Part shown: one piece after another, positions 1 through 5,213 of the stretch | Numbering within the stretch: position 1 is the first letter of the stretch | Layout of the letters: each line of letters begins with the position of its first letter | Virus record (IMG/VR): IMGVR_UViG_3300025120_000580 | Span: 1-23,267 of that record | Source of the DNA: a virus | Length of the DNA stretch: 23,267 bases | Strand: one strand, 5' to 3' | Translations under genes and position numbers: made by a program | The notes under the pieces: generated by a model | Told to the model about the DNA's origin: nothing | The model's input: only the letters and a program-made list of their open reading frames with translations | The model's database searches: none

Positions 1-1
1 G

Positions 2-133
2 CAAGAATTAGCAGAAGTTAAAGCCGACATAGCAAAAATAGAGGCCTCTATGAGAATGGGTGAAGATTTATATAGGGTGCTCGCAGACCAAGTTAGAGAA
101 CATTCTTATGATATTAAAGACCTTAATCGTTAA
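2..133 (+). CDS. C-terminal end of a short coiled-coil phage protein (5' end outside window)
   Basis: An open frame enters from the left edge and gives 43 residues before TAA at 131. It reads QELAEVKADIAKIEAS, then RMGEDLYRVLADQVREH, ending DIKDLNR. The heptad-like spacing of Leu, Val and Ile and the high charge suggest a short helical or coiled-coil tail. I do not recognise the family. The next gene starts inside it (ATG 108), so the two are translationally coupled by a 26-base overlap. Only the end is visible, so no function is assigned. Confidence 0.6.
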   Translation, partial: QELAEVKADIAKIEASMRMGEDLYRVLADQVREHSYDIKDLNR

Positions 134-752
134 AATACTTATATTTTTAGCTGTATTTCCGGTAACTCCTACTATAGCACTCTTAACAACATTATATAGT
201 TCTATAGCTTACAGTCGTAACGATTACCTTCAAGGTCAGTTTCAACAATGTAACAAAGGACAATTTTCTGTAGATTCATCTTATAACGAAAGAGATAATT
301 CACATTCAAATAATTATCCTGGAAGTGCATCAAATAACAACTATGGCTATGGAGACGGTTCAGATAGACGAATAGGTGTTAGATGGACTTGGTTTTTAGG
401 AAGTAATTGCACTGATTATACTCAAAGTTTAATACAGCAGAACATGGAATTAGCTCAACAATTAGAGTTAATTAAAATGTGTAAAAGATATAATAACAAA
501 AAGCTACCACCACAATTTGCAACACTTGCTAAAAAATGTGAGGGAGTTGTAGATGGTATAGAAATTGAAAGCAGACCAGCAGAGGGTAGTGGGTCTTACT
601 ATGATAAAATTATGAAAGACATTAAAGATAATCCTAAAAAACACGAAAACCCTAATACTTATTATAGTGAAGACATAAAAAATGAATTACCTGAAGATGA
701 CCTGCGTAATATAGAGTTAAGCAAACCACTAGTAATTCCAGATTTTAATTAA
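108..752 (+). CDS. Exported or membrane-anchored four-cysteine protein, unknown function
   Basis: This is a 214-residue protein. A GTG at 60 is in frame, but ATG 108 is preferred: it has an AGAGAA site 8 bases upstream and places a hydrophobic segment (residues about 5-34, LIVKILIFLAVFPV and onward) right at the N-terminus, as a signal peptide or anchor. The rest is hydrophilic, with an Asn/Ser/Gly-rich stretch (62-85) and four cysteines (48, 101, 125, 144) that could pair once outside the cytoplasm. Residues 88-146 look like a folded helical core (RIGVRWTWFLG, then CTDYTQSLIQQNMELAQQLE). The C-terminus is acidic. I recognise no domain. It lies directly upstream of the pqqA-like gene and no terminator separates them, so read-through is possible. 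Superinfection exclusion or an envelope role is conceivable but unsupported. Confidence 0.75.
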   Translation: MILKTLIVKILIFLAVFPVTPTIALLTTLYSSIAYSRNDYLQGQFQQCNKGQFSVDSSYNERDNSHSNNYPGSASNNNYGYGDGSDRRIGVRWTWFLGSNCTDYTQSLIQQNMELAQQLELIKMCKRYNNKKLPPQFATLAKKCEGVVDGIEIESRPAEGSGSYYDKIMKDIKDNPKKHENPNTYYSEDIKNELPEDDLRNIELSKPLVIPDFN

Positions 753-767
753 ACTCATGAATATGCG

Positions 768-797
768 TAGTGCACTAACAAATTAAATAGATATAAT
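768..797 (+). promoter_or_regulatory. Putative promoter with a 10-bp palindrome in front of pqqA
   Basis: A perfect sigma70-type -10 box TATAAT lies at 792-797. No good -35 hexamer stands 16-18 bases upstream. Instead a perfect 10-bp palindrome TAGTGCACTA (768-777) covers that position, where an activator or repressor dimer could bind. The predicted transcript would start near 804 and carry a small hairpin (TCAGC-AAT-GCTGA, 805-817) before the ribosome binding site. That this promoter is used is inference. Confidence 0.35.
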
Positions 798-841
798 TCT
801 TCTATCAGCAATGCTGAAATTTAATATAAAGGAGATCTATC

Positions 842-916
842 ATGGCTTGGACTACACCTTCAGCAACAGAAATGAGATTTGGATTTGAAGTAACTATGTA
901 CGTAATGAATAAATAG
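842..916 (+). CDS. pqqA: PqqA, precursor peptide of pyrroloquinoline quinone (24 residues)
   Basis: This tiny gene encodes 24 residues: MAWTTPSATE, then MRFGFEVTMY, then VMNK. It matches PqqA along its whole length: N-terminal W-x-x-P, central R-x-G-F, the invariant E-V-T-x-Y, and a short N-K/R end. Glu16 and Tyr20 are the pair whose carbon skeletons become PQQ. In the known pathway the radical-SAM enzyme PqqE, with the chaperone PqqD, cross-links them, and proteolysis, PqqB and PqqC finish the cofactor, which serves periplasmic quinoprotein dehydrogenases. The start is fixed by AAAGGAG (828-834) seven bases upstream. No pqqB, C, D or E is in the window, so the peptide would feed host enzymes. 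It has its own -10 box and terminator. I counted 26 G+C in 75 bases, similar to its surroundings. The short form with GFEVTMY resembles beta/gammaproteobacterial PqqA more than the longer alphaproteobacterial type. Confidence 0.9.
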   Translation: MAWTTPSATEMRFGFEVTMYVMNK

Positions 917-939
917 TTGTTAAAATAGAGACATAAATT

Positions 940-979
940 AACAACAAACTAAAGGGGCTTCGGTCCCTTTTTTGTTGTA
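940..979 (+). terminator. Rho-independent terminator with UUCG tetraloop behind pqqA
   Basis: An 8-bp stem pairs 951-958 (AAAGGGGC) with 963-970 (GGTCCCTT plus the first part of the T run) and is closed by a C(TTCG)G tetraloop, with one G-T pair. It is followed by a run of T (968-973). An outer arm, ACAACAAA (941-948) with TTTGTTGT (971-978), pairs after a two-base bulge. It ends the pqqA transcript 24 bases after the stop codon and isolates it from the structural operon. Confidence 0.88.
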
Positions 980-983
980 TAAT
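978..983 (+). promoter_or_regulatory. Possible -10 box of the structural operon
   Basis: A perfect TATAAT hexamer follows directly after the terminator, with TG immediately before it. The position 17 bases upstream (GGGCTT) is not a -35 consensus, and lies inside the terminator hairpin. Its location between a terminator and the first gene of a long operon is what makes it plausible. The same bases are also part of the terminator's outer arm, so this could be chance in AT-rich DNA. Confidence 0.3.
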
Positions 984-1009
984 GGCATGAAAACGTGTAA
1001 CATAAATTA

Positions 1010-1067
1010 TCTGGGTAAAACCAGCTTATCAGACTGCCCCAGCAGACGCATACACGACTGATAAGCT
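1010..1067 (+). other. Folded RNA leader of the structural operon (three stem-loops)
   Basis: A perfect 10-bp inverted repeat, AGCTTATCAG (1023-1032) and CTGATAAGCT (1058-1067), encloses 25 bases that contain an inner hairpin CTGC-CCCA-GCAG. A short hairpin CTGG-GTAAAA-CCAG (1011-1024) precedes it and shares two bases with the main stem. The segment is richer in G+C than its flanks, has no convincing coding content, no T-run after the stem, and ends 24 bases before the ATG of the next gene. It could be an RNase III processing site, a stability element or a regulatory leader. I do not recognise a known RNA family. Confidence 0.5.
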
Positions 1068-1091
1068 TTAACTTTGTATGGAGAAACAATT

Positions 1092-1526
1092 ATGTCAAGA
1101 ACTACTTTTTCAGGCCCCGTTGCCTCAACTAACGGATTTATTCCAACATCATTTGTAGCAATCGATGTTACCCCCGCCGCAGCTATTACCGTAGCTCAAT
1201 TAACTACAGGAAAAATTACATCAACTTCTGCCGCAGCCGTTGCAATTACATTACCTACTGCTGCACTTTTAAGTACAGGAATAGCTGCTGTTGCAGGACA
1301 AGAATTTATTTTTATAGTAGATAACACAGCCGGAGCTAATACTGTAACACTTACTCTAGGTGCAGGCGGAGCAGTTTCTGGTTTAGGCGCACTTGTAGGT
1401 GCCACATTTGGATTACTTACAATTACTGCAGCACAAGACATAGCTAAATGTAGCTTAATATTCACCGGCGGCGATGGTATAACACCTGGTAGTGCTACAG
1501 GATATAGATATACACGTCTAGCTTAA
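1092..1526 (+). CDS. Small Ala/Thr/Gly-rich virion protein (decoration-type)
   Basis: This is a 144-residue protein. An in-frame TTG at 1074 exists, but ATG 1092 has GGAG 8 bases upstream and gives the N-terminus SRTTFSGPVASTNGF, a start I associate with small structural proteins of marine podophages. The body is almost all Ala, Thr, Gly, Val and Ile, with alternating beta-strand patterns (for example EFIFIVDNTAGANTVTLTLG) and one cysteine near the end. The composition suits a capsid decoration or surface beta-sandwich protein. It is the first gene after the leader and is followed after 13 bases by another protein of similar character. The structural role is inferred from composition and context; the precise place in the virion is not known. 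Confidence 0.7.
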   Translation: MSRTTFSGPVASTNGFIPTSFVAIDVTPAAAITVAQLTTGKITSTSAAAVAITLPTAALLSTGIAAVAGQEFIFIVDNTAGANTVTLTLGAGGAVSGLGALVGATFGLLTITAAQDIAKCSLIFTGGDGITPGSATGYRYTRLA

Positions 1527-1539
1527 TTAGGAGATAGAT

Positions 1540-2196
1540 ATGGAACAAACAGATATTTGGTCGATTAACCCATCTACTTCTGCTACATTTTTTAAGACCG
1601 CAGCAACTGTTACAGGCGGCGTATTTCCTAGAGCATTAACATTAACTAACACTAACCCTGTTGTCGCTAAAGAAGGCGCAGGATATAGACTTGTGTTTAC
1701 TTCCGCAGGCAATGATAGTGGTATCACATTTACTATTAATGGAGCTGTTGTAGGTAATCTTGTGGATGGTCCTAGTAGCGTTAATTATCCTGAAGTAATA
1801 ACCGGCGGAAATGCTGGTGCTGTTAACTCAGTATACTATTATTCAAGAATAGATAGTATTGAAATTAGTGCTGCCGCTGCAGGCACTCTTTCCGTAGGTA
1901 CAACAGGAAGTTTAGCTTTACCTCGTTGTAGAGTTAAAGGCTTTTATGTATTAGGTGGAGCTGGAGCGGGAAGTTTAAAGATAGACCGACACACTCATAC
2001 AGTTACTCCTGGAACTCCAACTACAGTTACTCCTGGAATAGCTGACAATGTACTAGATGTCACTACACCAGCAGGAGCTACACTAACTCAATTCTTATCA
2101 TTACCTGGACAAGGTATTCTGACAGGTCAACAACAAAATGACTTTGGTGTGGTAGTTGCTACTGCCATAACAGATTACACTCTATTCTGTGGATAG
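1540..2196 (+). CDS. Beta-rich virion structural protein, unknown
   Basis: This is a 218-residue protein with AGGAGA (1529-1534) ahead of ATG 1540. It opens EQTDIWSINPSTSATFFK and is rich in Gly, Thr, Val and Ala, with predicted beta strands throughout (YRLVFTSAGNDSGITFTING; YYYSRIDSIEISAAAAGTL). A short direct duplication TVTPGTPTTVTPG lies near residues 151-165, mirrored at DNA level by the repeated ACAGTTACTCCTGGAA. Residues 60-115 resemble a jelly-roll or Ig-like module that ends by naming a mean value and variation, as small neck or head proteins of marine phages often do. No domain is recognised with certainty. Together with the preceding gene it forms a pair of small head or decoration candidates. 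Confidence 0.65.
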   Translation: MEQTDIWSINPSTSATFFKTAATVTGGVFPRALTLTNTNPVVAKEGAGYRLVFTSAGNDSGITFTINGAVVGNLVDGPSSVNYPEVITGGNAGAVNSVYYYSRIDSIEISAAAAGTLSVGTTGSLALPRCRVKGFYVLGGAGAGSLKIDRHTHTVTPGTPTTVTPGIADNVLDVTTPAGATLTQFLSLPGQGILTGQQQNDFGVVVATAITDYTLFCG

Positions 2197-2198
2197 TA

Positions 2199-2285
2199 AT
2201 GGATGAAGAACCCAAACCAACCAAACAACAGGAACGCCTAGAAGAACTTAGGCGTTGGTTTGAGGCACTTGGAGATTGTGTATAA
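2199..2285 (+). CDS. 28-residue helical micro-protein
   Basis: ATG 2199 opens a 28-residue frame: MDEEPKPTKQQERLEELRRW then FEALGDCV. Its stop TAA overlaps the ATG of the next gene (TAATG at 2283-2287), the same junction used between many gene pairs here. Residues 8-24 form a good amphipathic helix. The ribosome binding site is poor. Most of the gene lies over a strong double inverted repeat (2214-2261), so the ORF could be real, or the RNA structure could be the functional element. The translational coupling is the main argument for coding. Confidence 0.5.
   Translation: MDEEPKPTKQQERLEELRRWFEALGDCV
2214..2261 (+). repeat. Nested inverted repeats forming a stem-loop before a basic-protein gene
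   Basis: An inner stem AACGCCTA (2233-2240) pairs with TAGGCGTT (2249-2256) over an 8-base loop. An outer pair AAACCAAC (2214-2221) matches GTTGGTTT (2254-2261) perfectly. The two share GTT (2254-2256), so either the arms stack with fewer pairs or they compete. No T-run follows, so this is not a terminator. It sits just before the GGAG (2271-2274) that serves ATG 2285. Confidence 0.6.
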
Positions 2286-2581
2286 TGGCAACAGCAAAAA
2301 AACGAGGAATGGGGATAAAAACTTCTGTAAAGTCAGGTAACTTTAGAAAGACTAAGACAGGAGCTGGGATGACAACGAAAGGTGTTAAAGCTTATCGGAA
2401 AGCAAACCCAGGTAGTAAACTTAAAACAGCTGTAACAGGAAAAGTAAAAGCAGGTTCTAAAGATGCAAAGAGACGTAAGTCATTTTGTGCTAGAAGTGCA
2501 GGACAAGCTAAGAAATTTCCTAAAGCTGCTAAAGACCCTAATTCTAGACTTAGACAAGCACGTAAACGATGGAAATGTTAA
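2285..2581 (+). CDS. Small basic Lys/Arg-rich phage protein (DUF6321-like)
   Basis: This is a 98-residue protein with more than a quarter Lys and Arg. ATG 2285 follows GGAG by ten bases and overlaps the stop of the 28-residue ORF; an upstream TTG at 2276 is less likely. Residues 29-50 (MTTKGVKAYRKANPGSKLKT), 63-70 (RRKSFCAR) and 84-98 (DPNSRLRQARKRWKC) match from memory a family annotated as DUF6321, common in marine and cyanobacterial podophages, of unknown function. Two cysteines are conserved in those blocks (68 and the C-terminal 98). The charge suggests nucleic-acid or virion-scaffold binding, which is inference. It starts a run of basic proteins that reaches 6697. Confidence 0.75.
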   Translation: MATAKKRGMGIKTSVKSGNFRKTKTGAGMTTKGVKAYRKANPGSKLKTAVTGKVKAGSKDAKRRKSFCARSAGQAKKFPKAAKDPNSRLRQARKRWKC

Positions 2582-2583
2582 AC

Positions 2584-2823
2584 ATGGATGATTCGACGAA
2601 ACACTTATTAGACTTCGCGTCTATATTTACAGCGGTAGGAACTTTATTATCATGGCTTCCTCACTTAGCTGCACTCTTTACTATTTTATGGACTGGGATT
2701 AGAATTTATGAAACTAAAACTATTCAAAAAGTAGTAGCAAACAGAAAGGCAAAAAAAGAAAGAAAGAAAGCTCTAACTGCAGAGGCTGTTAGTAAAATGC
2801 CAGCCCCAAGGATTAAGAAATAA
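2584..2823 (+). CDS. Small membrane protein, holin-like
   Basis: This is a 79-residue protein. Three ATGs are in frame (2569, 2575, 2584); the last is chosen because it lies just after the upstream stop and gives the acidic N-terminus MDDSTKHLLD. Residues 11-41 are hydrophobic with a turn at SWLPH (FASIFTAVGTLLSW, then LAALFTILWTGIRIYE), enough for one long or two short membrane helices. The tail (47-79) is strongly basic. The size, membrane core and basic tail fit small class II holins of T7-like phages, and the segment FTILWTGIRIYET is familiar from marine phages. No lysis function can be proved from sequence. A second, larger membrane protein with holin features lies at 13616. Confidence 0.65.
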   Translation: MDDSTKHLLDFASIFTAVGTLLSWLPHLAALFTILWTGIRIYETKTIQKVVANRKAKKERKKALTAEAVSKMPAPRIKK

Positions 2824-2824
2824 A

Positions 2825-3688
2825 ATGCCCGTTGTAAGCAAGAAGCAAGGAAAGTTTATGCAGGCGGTGGCTAATAGCCCTAAGTTTGCTAAGAAAGTAG
2901 GTGTTAAACAATCAATCGGACGAGAGTTCACTAAGGAGAAAGACATGAAAAAAGCAGTAAAGAAAATGAATATGGGTGGAATGGCAGATCGTGAAGGTCG
3001 CGCTATGGCGACTGGTCGTTATGCTAATGACCCTAGAATGATGGCGGATGCACGTGGTCGCGCTATGATGAAAAAAGGTGGTACAGTTAAAAAAATGAGA
3101 AAAGGTGGTAACACTTCTCGTATGAATGAGCTTGAAGAATTAGGTAGAGTTGATTCTGAAAAAGGCTATTCTGCTAAAGGCAAAAGAAATCTTAAAGATG
3201 AAAAAGCTCGTGTTGTAAGAGAAATTAAAAACAAAAAAGCTGGTGGTAAAGTAGGATATAAAGCTGGTGGTATGATGGCTGATAAAGAAGGTCGTGCTAT
3301 GGCAGCAGGTAAACTAAAAGGTTCTCCAGCTAAGATGGCAGATGCTAGAGGTAGAGCTATGGGTAAAGCTTTAGGATCTCCTAGAGTTGGAAAAGCAGCT
3401 AAACCAGCTAAAATGAAACGCCAAGGCGCTAATTCTAGACTTGATGAGTCATTAGGTATGAGAAGAGGCAAAGAAGCTACTAAATCTCAATCTATGAAAT
3501 CTCGTAGAGATGAATCTAGAGCTATGGCAACAGGTGGTATGCTAGCAAGAACCGGCGGTTCTTCAGCTAAAATGAAAGCTAAAGGCAAAGCTATGAAAAA
3601 AGGCGGGACTGTTAAAGGTCGCGGTAATGCATCTAAACGAGCAGACGGTATTGCTCAACAAGGCCACACACGCGGTCGTCACGTTTAA
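2825..3688 (+). CDS. Basic Gly-Gly-motif protein with internal duplication
   Basis: This is a 287-residue protein, very rich in Lys, Arg, Gly, Ala and Met. Residues 1-40 (SKKQGKFMQAVANSPKFAKK, then VGVKQSIGREF) form a block seen in other marine phage proteins. A module is duplicated: residues 50-86 and 148-184 share MAD(R/K)EGRAMA, then (K/R)MADARGRAM. Motifs of the type MKKGGTVK occur at 82-89 and 257-264. The end, DGIAQQGHTRGRHV, is shared in pattern with the protein at 6269. It starts two bases after the previous stop with only a distant AGGA, so it probably depends on coupling. The function is unknown; a virion-associated or DNA-binding role is inferred from charge and from sitting among neck genes. 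Confidence 0.72.
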   Translation: MPVVSKKQGKFMQAVANSPKFAKKVGVKQSIGREFTKEKDMKKAVKKMNMGGMADREGRAMATGRYANDPRMMADARGRAMMKKGGTVKKMRKGGNTSRMNELEELGRVDSEKGYSAKGKRNLKDEKARVVREIKNKKAGGKVGYKAGGMMADKEGRAMAAGKLKGSPAKMADARGRAMGKALGSPRVGKAAKPAKMKRQGANSRLDESLGMRRGKEATKSQSMKSRRDESRAMATGGMLARTGGSSAKMKAKGKAMKKGGTVKGRGNASKRADGIAQQGHTRGRHV

Positions 3689-3699
3689 GGGGAATTGAA

Positions 3700-4209
3700 A
3701 TGGTTGCAAGAGTAATACGAGAAGCAGTTAGATATGCTAAAAATAATGCCCCTAAAAGAGTTTCGGCAAAAAATAGTAGAAAGGCTGCAAACGAGGCAAA
3801 GAAAAGGGGCACTATTAGAAGAACTGAAGAAGTTAAACCTAAACGTAAACCACCTGTTAAAGATGTAGCAGCTAAAAAAGTGCCTAAATCAAAAGCAGCG
3901 AAAAAAAGTCTACTTAGAAAATATGGTGTTCCTGCTTCAATTATAGCCGGTGTATTAACAGGTTCTACTCTACTTAATAAAAAAGATAAAAAATCAGCAG
4001 CTAAAAAACCAGCAGTTAAAAAAGAAACACCAATGAAAAGAAGATTTAGAGCTGGACCAACAGCCGGATCAGGTTTAGGTAGTCAAAGAAGGTCAGGTAC
4101 TTTACGTGGAAAAAATGTGGTAGCCAATCCACCTAAGCGTAAAAATAAAGATACTGCTAAAAAACCTAGAAGACCGAGTCGTCCAAGTATGACAGGATTT
4201 AGAAAATAA
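3700..4209 (+). CDS. Lysine-rich histone-like protein with one hydrophobic segment
   Basis: This is a 169-residue protein with AAGGGGA just upstream of ATG 3700. It is Lys/Arg/Ala/Pro-rich, like bacterial H1-type proteins, over residues 15-73 and 93-169. A single hydrophobic stretch, YGVPASIIAGVLTGSTLL (75-92), breaks the basic region and could be a membrane or lipid-contacting helix. The N-terminus MVARVIREAV resembles that of the protein at 6269 (MVASVIKKVL), so the two may be distant relatives. No catalytic motif is seen. Possible roles are DNA condensation or a basic virion component with membrane contact during ejection; both are inference. Confidence 0.68.
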   Translation: MVARVIREAVRYAKNNAPKRVSAKNSRKAANEAKKRGTIRRTEEVKPKRKPPVKDVAAKKVPKSKAAKKSLLRKYGVPASIIAGVLTGSTLLNKKDKKSAAKKPAVKKETPMKRRFRAGPTAGSGLGSQRRSGTLRGKNVVANPPKRKNKDTAKKPRRPSRPSMTGFRK

Positions 4210-4332
4210 ATGAGGGCTTCTCGTGGAATGGGGGCTATACTACCAAGCAAATGCTGCAGTAAAGTATTATCACGCCCCTCTACTGTTAACAAAAAAAGGA
4301 CAACTAGATGTCGACCAAAAAAAAGAAGTTAA
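4210..4332 (+). CDS. 40-residue basic protein with RGMGA motif
   Basis: ATG 4210 starts at the last A of the previous TAA. The 40 residues open MRASRGMGAILPSK and end with a Lys/Arg-rich tail, CRPKKRS. The opening matches the start of the 53-residue protein at 4499 (MIKSRGMGRALPTK), and SRGMGA-x-x-P-x-K is a start I recognise from small cyanophage and marine podophage proteins. This protein-level match is the main support, because the ribosome binding site is weak. It overlaps the next gene by 25 bases in another frame. Three cysteines (15, 16, 34) are present. The C-terminal half may be degenerate, since it shares coding space with its neighbour. Confidence 0.58.
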   Translation: MRASRGMGAILPSKCCSKVLSRPSTVNKKRTTRCRPKKRS

Positions 4333-4502
4333 ACATTAAGAAAGCAATTAAAAAACCAGGGTCATTAAGAAAGTCTTTAGGTATTAAAAAAGGACAAAAG
4401 ATTCCGGCAAAAACATTAAACACTACTGCTAAAGCTCTGGGTAAATTAGGACAAAGAGCACGATTTGCTAAAACACTTAGAGGATTAGGTAGAGGAAGAT
4501 GA
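4308..4502 (+). CDS. Small basic phage protein, KKPGSLR / GQRARFAKTL family
   Basis: This is a 64-residue protein with AAGGA seven bases before ATG 4308. Its blocks IKKAIKKPGSLRKSLGI (9-25) and GKLGQRARFAKTLRGL (45-60) match a pattern I know from small proteins of T7-like cyanophages and marine phages (AIKKPGALR, then QRARLALTL); these carry no known function. Almost every third residue is Lys or Arg. It overlaps the 40-residue ORF upstream and its TGA overlaps the ATG of the next gene (ATGA at 4499-4502), so the three are read as one coupled block. Confidence 0.75.
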   Translation: MSTKKKKLNIKKAIKKPGSLRKSLGIKKGQKIPAKTLNTTAKALGKLGQRARFAKTLRGLGRGR

Positions 4503-4660
4503 TAAAGTCTAGAGGTATGGGAAGAGCACTTCCTACTAAATATAAAAAAGGTGGCACGGTAAAAGACGCGTGTTATCATAAAGTTAAAGCAAGTTATAAA
4601 GTTTTTCCAAGTGCTTATGCGTCTGGTGCTATTGCTAAATGTAGAAAGAAAGGCAAATAA
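4499..4660 (+). CDS. 53-residue basic protein, RGMG start and CYHKVK...FPSAYASG domain
   Basis: The 53 residues combine three recognisable blocks: the opening SRGMGRALPTK shared with the ORF at 4210, a Gly-Gly motif YKKGGTVK (15-22), and CYHKVKASYKVFPSAYASGA (25-44) followed by IAKCRKKGK. The last block is a conserved small domain in marine and cyanobacterial phages, and in related form in some large DNA viruses, where it often sits next to the RWFKEDW domain found in the following gene. Here the two are separate but joined by a TAATG overlap (4658-4662). Cys25 and Cys48 bracket the domain. The function is unknown. Confidence 0.75.
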   Translation: MIKSRGMGRALPTKYKKGGTVKDACYHKVKASYKVFPSAYASGAIAKCRKKGK

Positions 4661-5211
4661 TGGCAGTCCGCAAGACAGCTAAAGGAGCCGCTTTAAAACG
4701 TTGGTTCAAAGAAGATTGGAAAGATGTAAGCACCGGTAAAGCATGTGGAAGAAAAAAAGGTGATGGACGCAGTACACCTTATTGCCGACCCAGTAAACGA
4801 GTATCTAGTAAAACTCCAAAGACATCTGGAGAAATGACAGCAGCACAAAAGAAGTCTAGGATTGCTCAAAAGAAAAGTCTTGGACAACCAGCGGGTAAAC
4901 CACGTAGAGTGGCTTCCCTTACAAGGAGAAAGACAATGAAAAAAGGTGGTATGTTAAAAGCAGTACCCGAAGATAAGAAAAAAAGCTTAGGTAAATTACC
5001 TATGCCAGTCCGTAACAAAATGGGCTTTATGAAAGAGGGTGGAAAAGTTTTTAAATCTCATATGATGTATGATAAGAAAACAGGGAAAGCTGTAAAAGCG
5101 CCTACTAAAGCTAAACACTTAGAATTAAAAGATAAAGGCTATGGTCATACTAAACCTAAAAAAATGAAAGCAGGCGGTTTAGTAGATAGACAATATCTTA
5201 AAGGTAAATAA
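4660..5211 (+). CDS. Basic protein with DUF5872-like RWFKEDW domain and Gly-Gly motifs
   Basis: This is a 183-residue protein. Residues 13-57 (KRWFKEDWKDVSTGKACGRK, then STPYCRPSKRVSSKTPKT) resemble the DUF5872 family of phage and giant-virus proteins, as far as I can recall; Cys29 and Cys42 belong to it. The rest holds three Gly-Gly motifs (MKKGGMLK 93-100, MKEGGKVF 124-131, MKAGGLVD 169-176) and the C-terminal tag DRQYLKGK, which is identical to the end of the protein at 5887. The block GKLPMPVRNKMGFMKEGG (111-128) is also familiar from marine phages. It is very basic. No enzymatic motif is seen. It ends two bases before an adaptor-like gene. Confidence 0.75.
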   Translation: MAVRKTAKGAALKRWFKEDWKDVSTGKACGRKKGDGRSTPYCRPSKRVSSKTPKTSGEMTAAQKKSRIAQKKSLGQPAGKPRRVASLTRRKTMKKGGMLKAVPEDKKKSLGKLPMPVRNKMGFMKEGGKVFKSHMMYDKKTGKAVKAPTKAKHLELKDKGYGHTKPKKMKAGGLVDRQYLKGK

Positions 5212-5213
5212 TA

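Noticed and set aside
60-107. GTG 60 as start of the exported protein
   Set aside because: The added 16 residues are hydrophilic, lie within the preceding gene, lack a ribosome binding site, and would bury the signal segment.
987-1061. A 24-codon ORF (MKTCNINYLG...) between the pqqA terminator and the first structural gene
   Set aside because: No ribosome binding site, no recognisable sequence, and it lies across the perfect inverted repeat of the leader. The RNA structure explains the base pattern better.
1010-1070. tRNA or tRNA-like element in the folded leader
   Set aside because: There is no cloverleaf with T-loop GTTCRA or acceptor stem; only a single long stem with an inner hairpin.
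2249-2280. The stem-loop before 2285 as a rho-independent terminator
   Set aside because: No T-run follows and coupled translation continues directly into the next gene.
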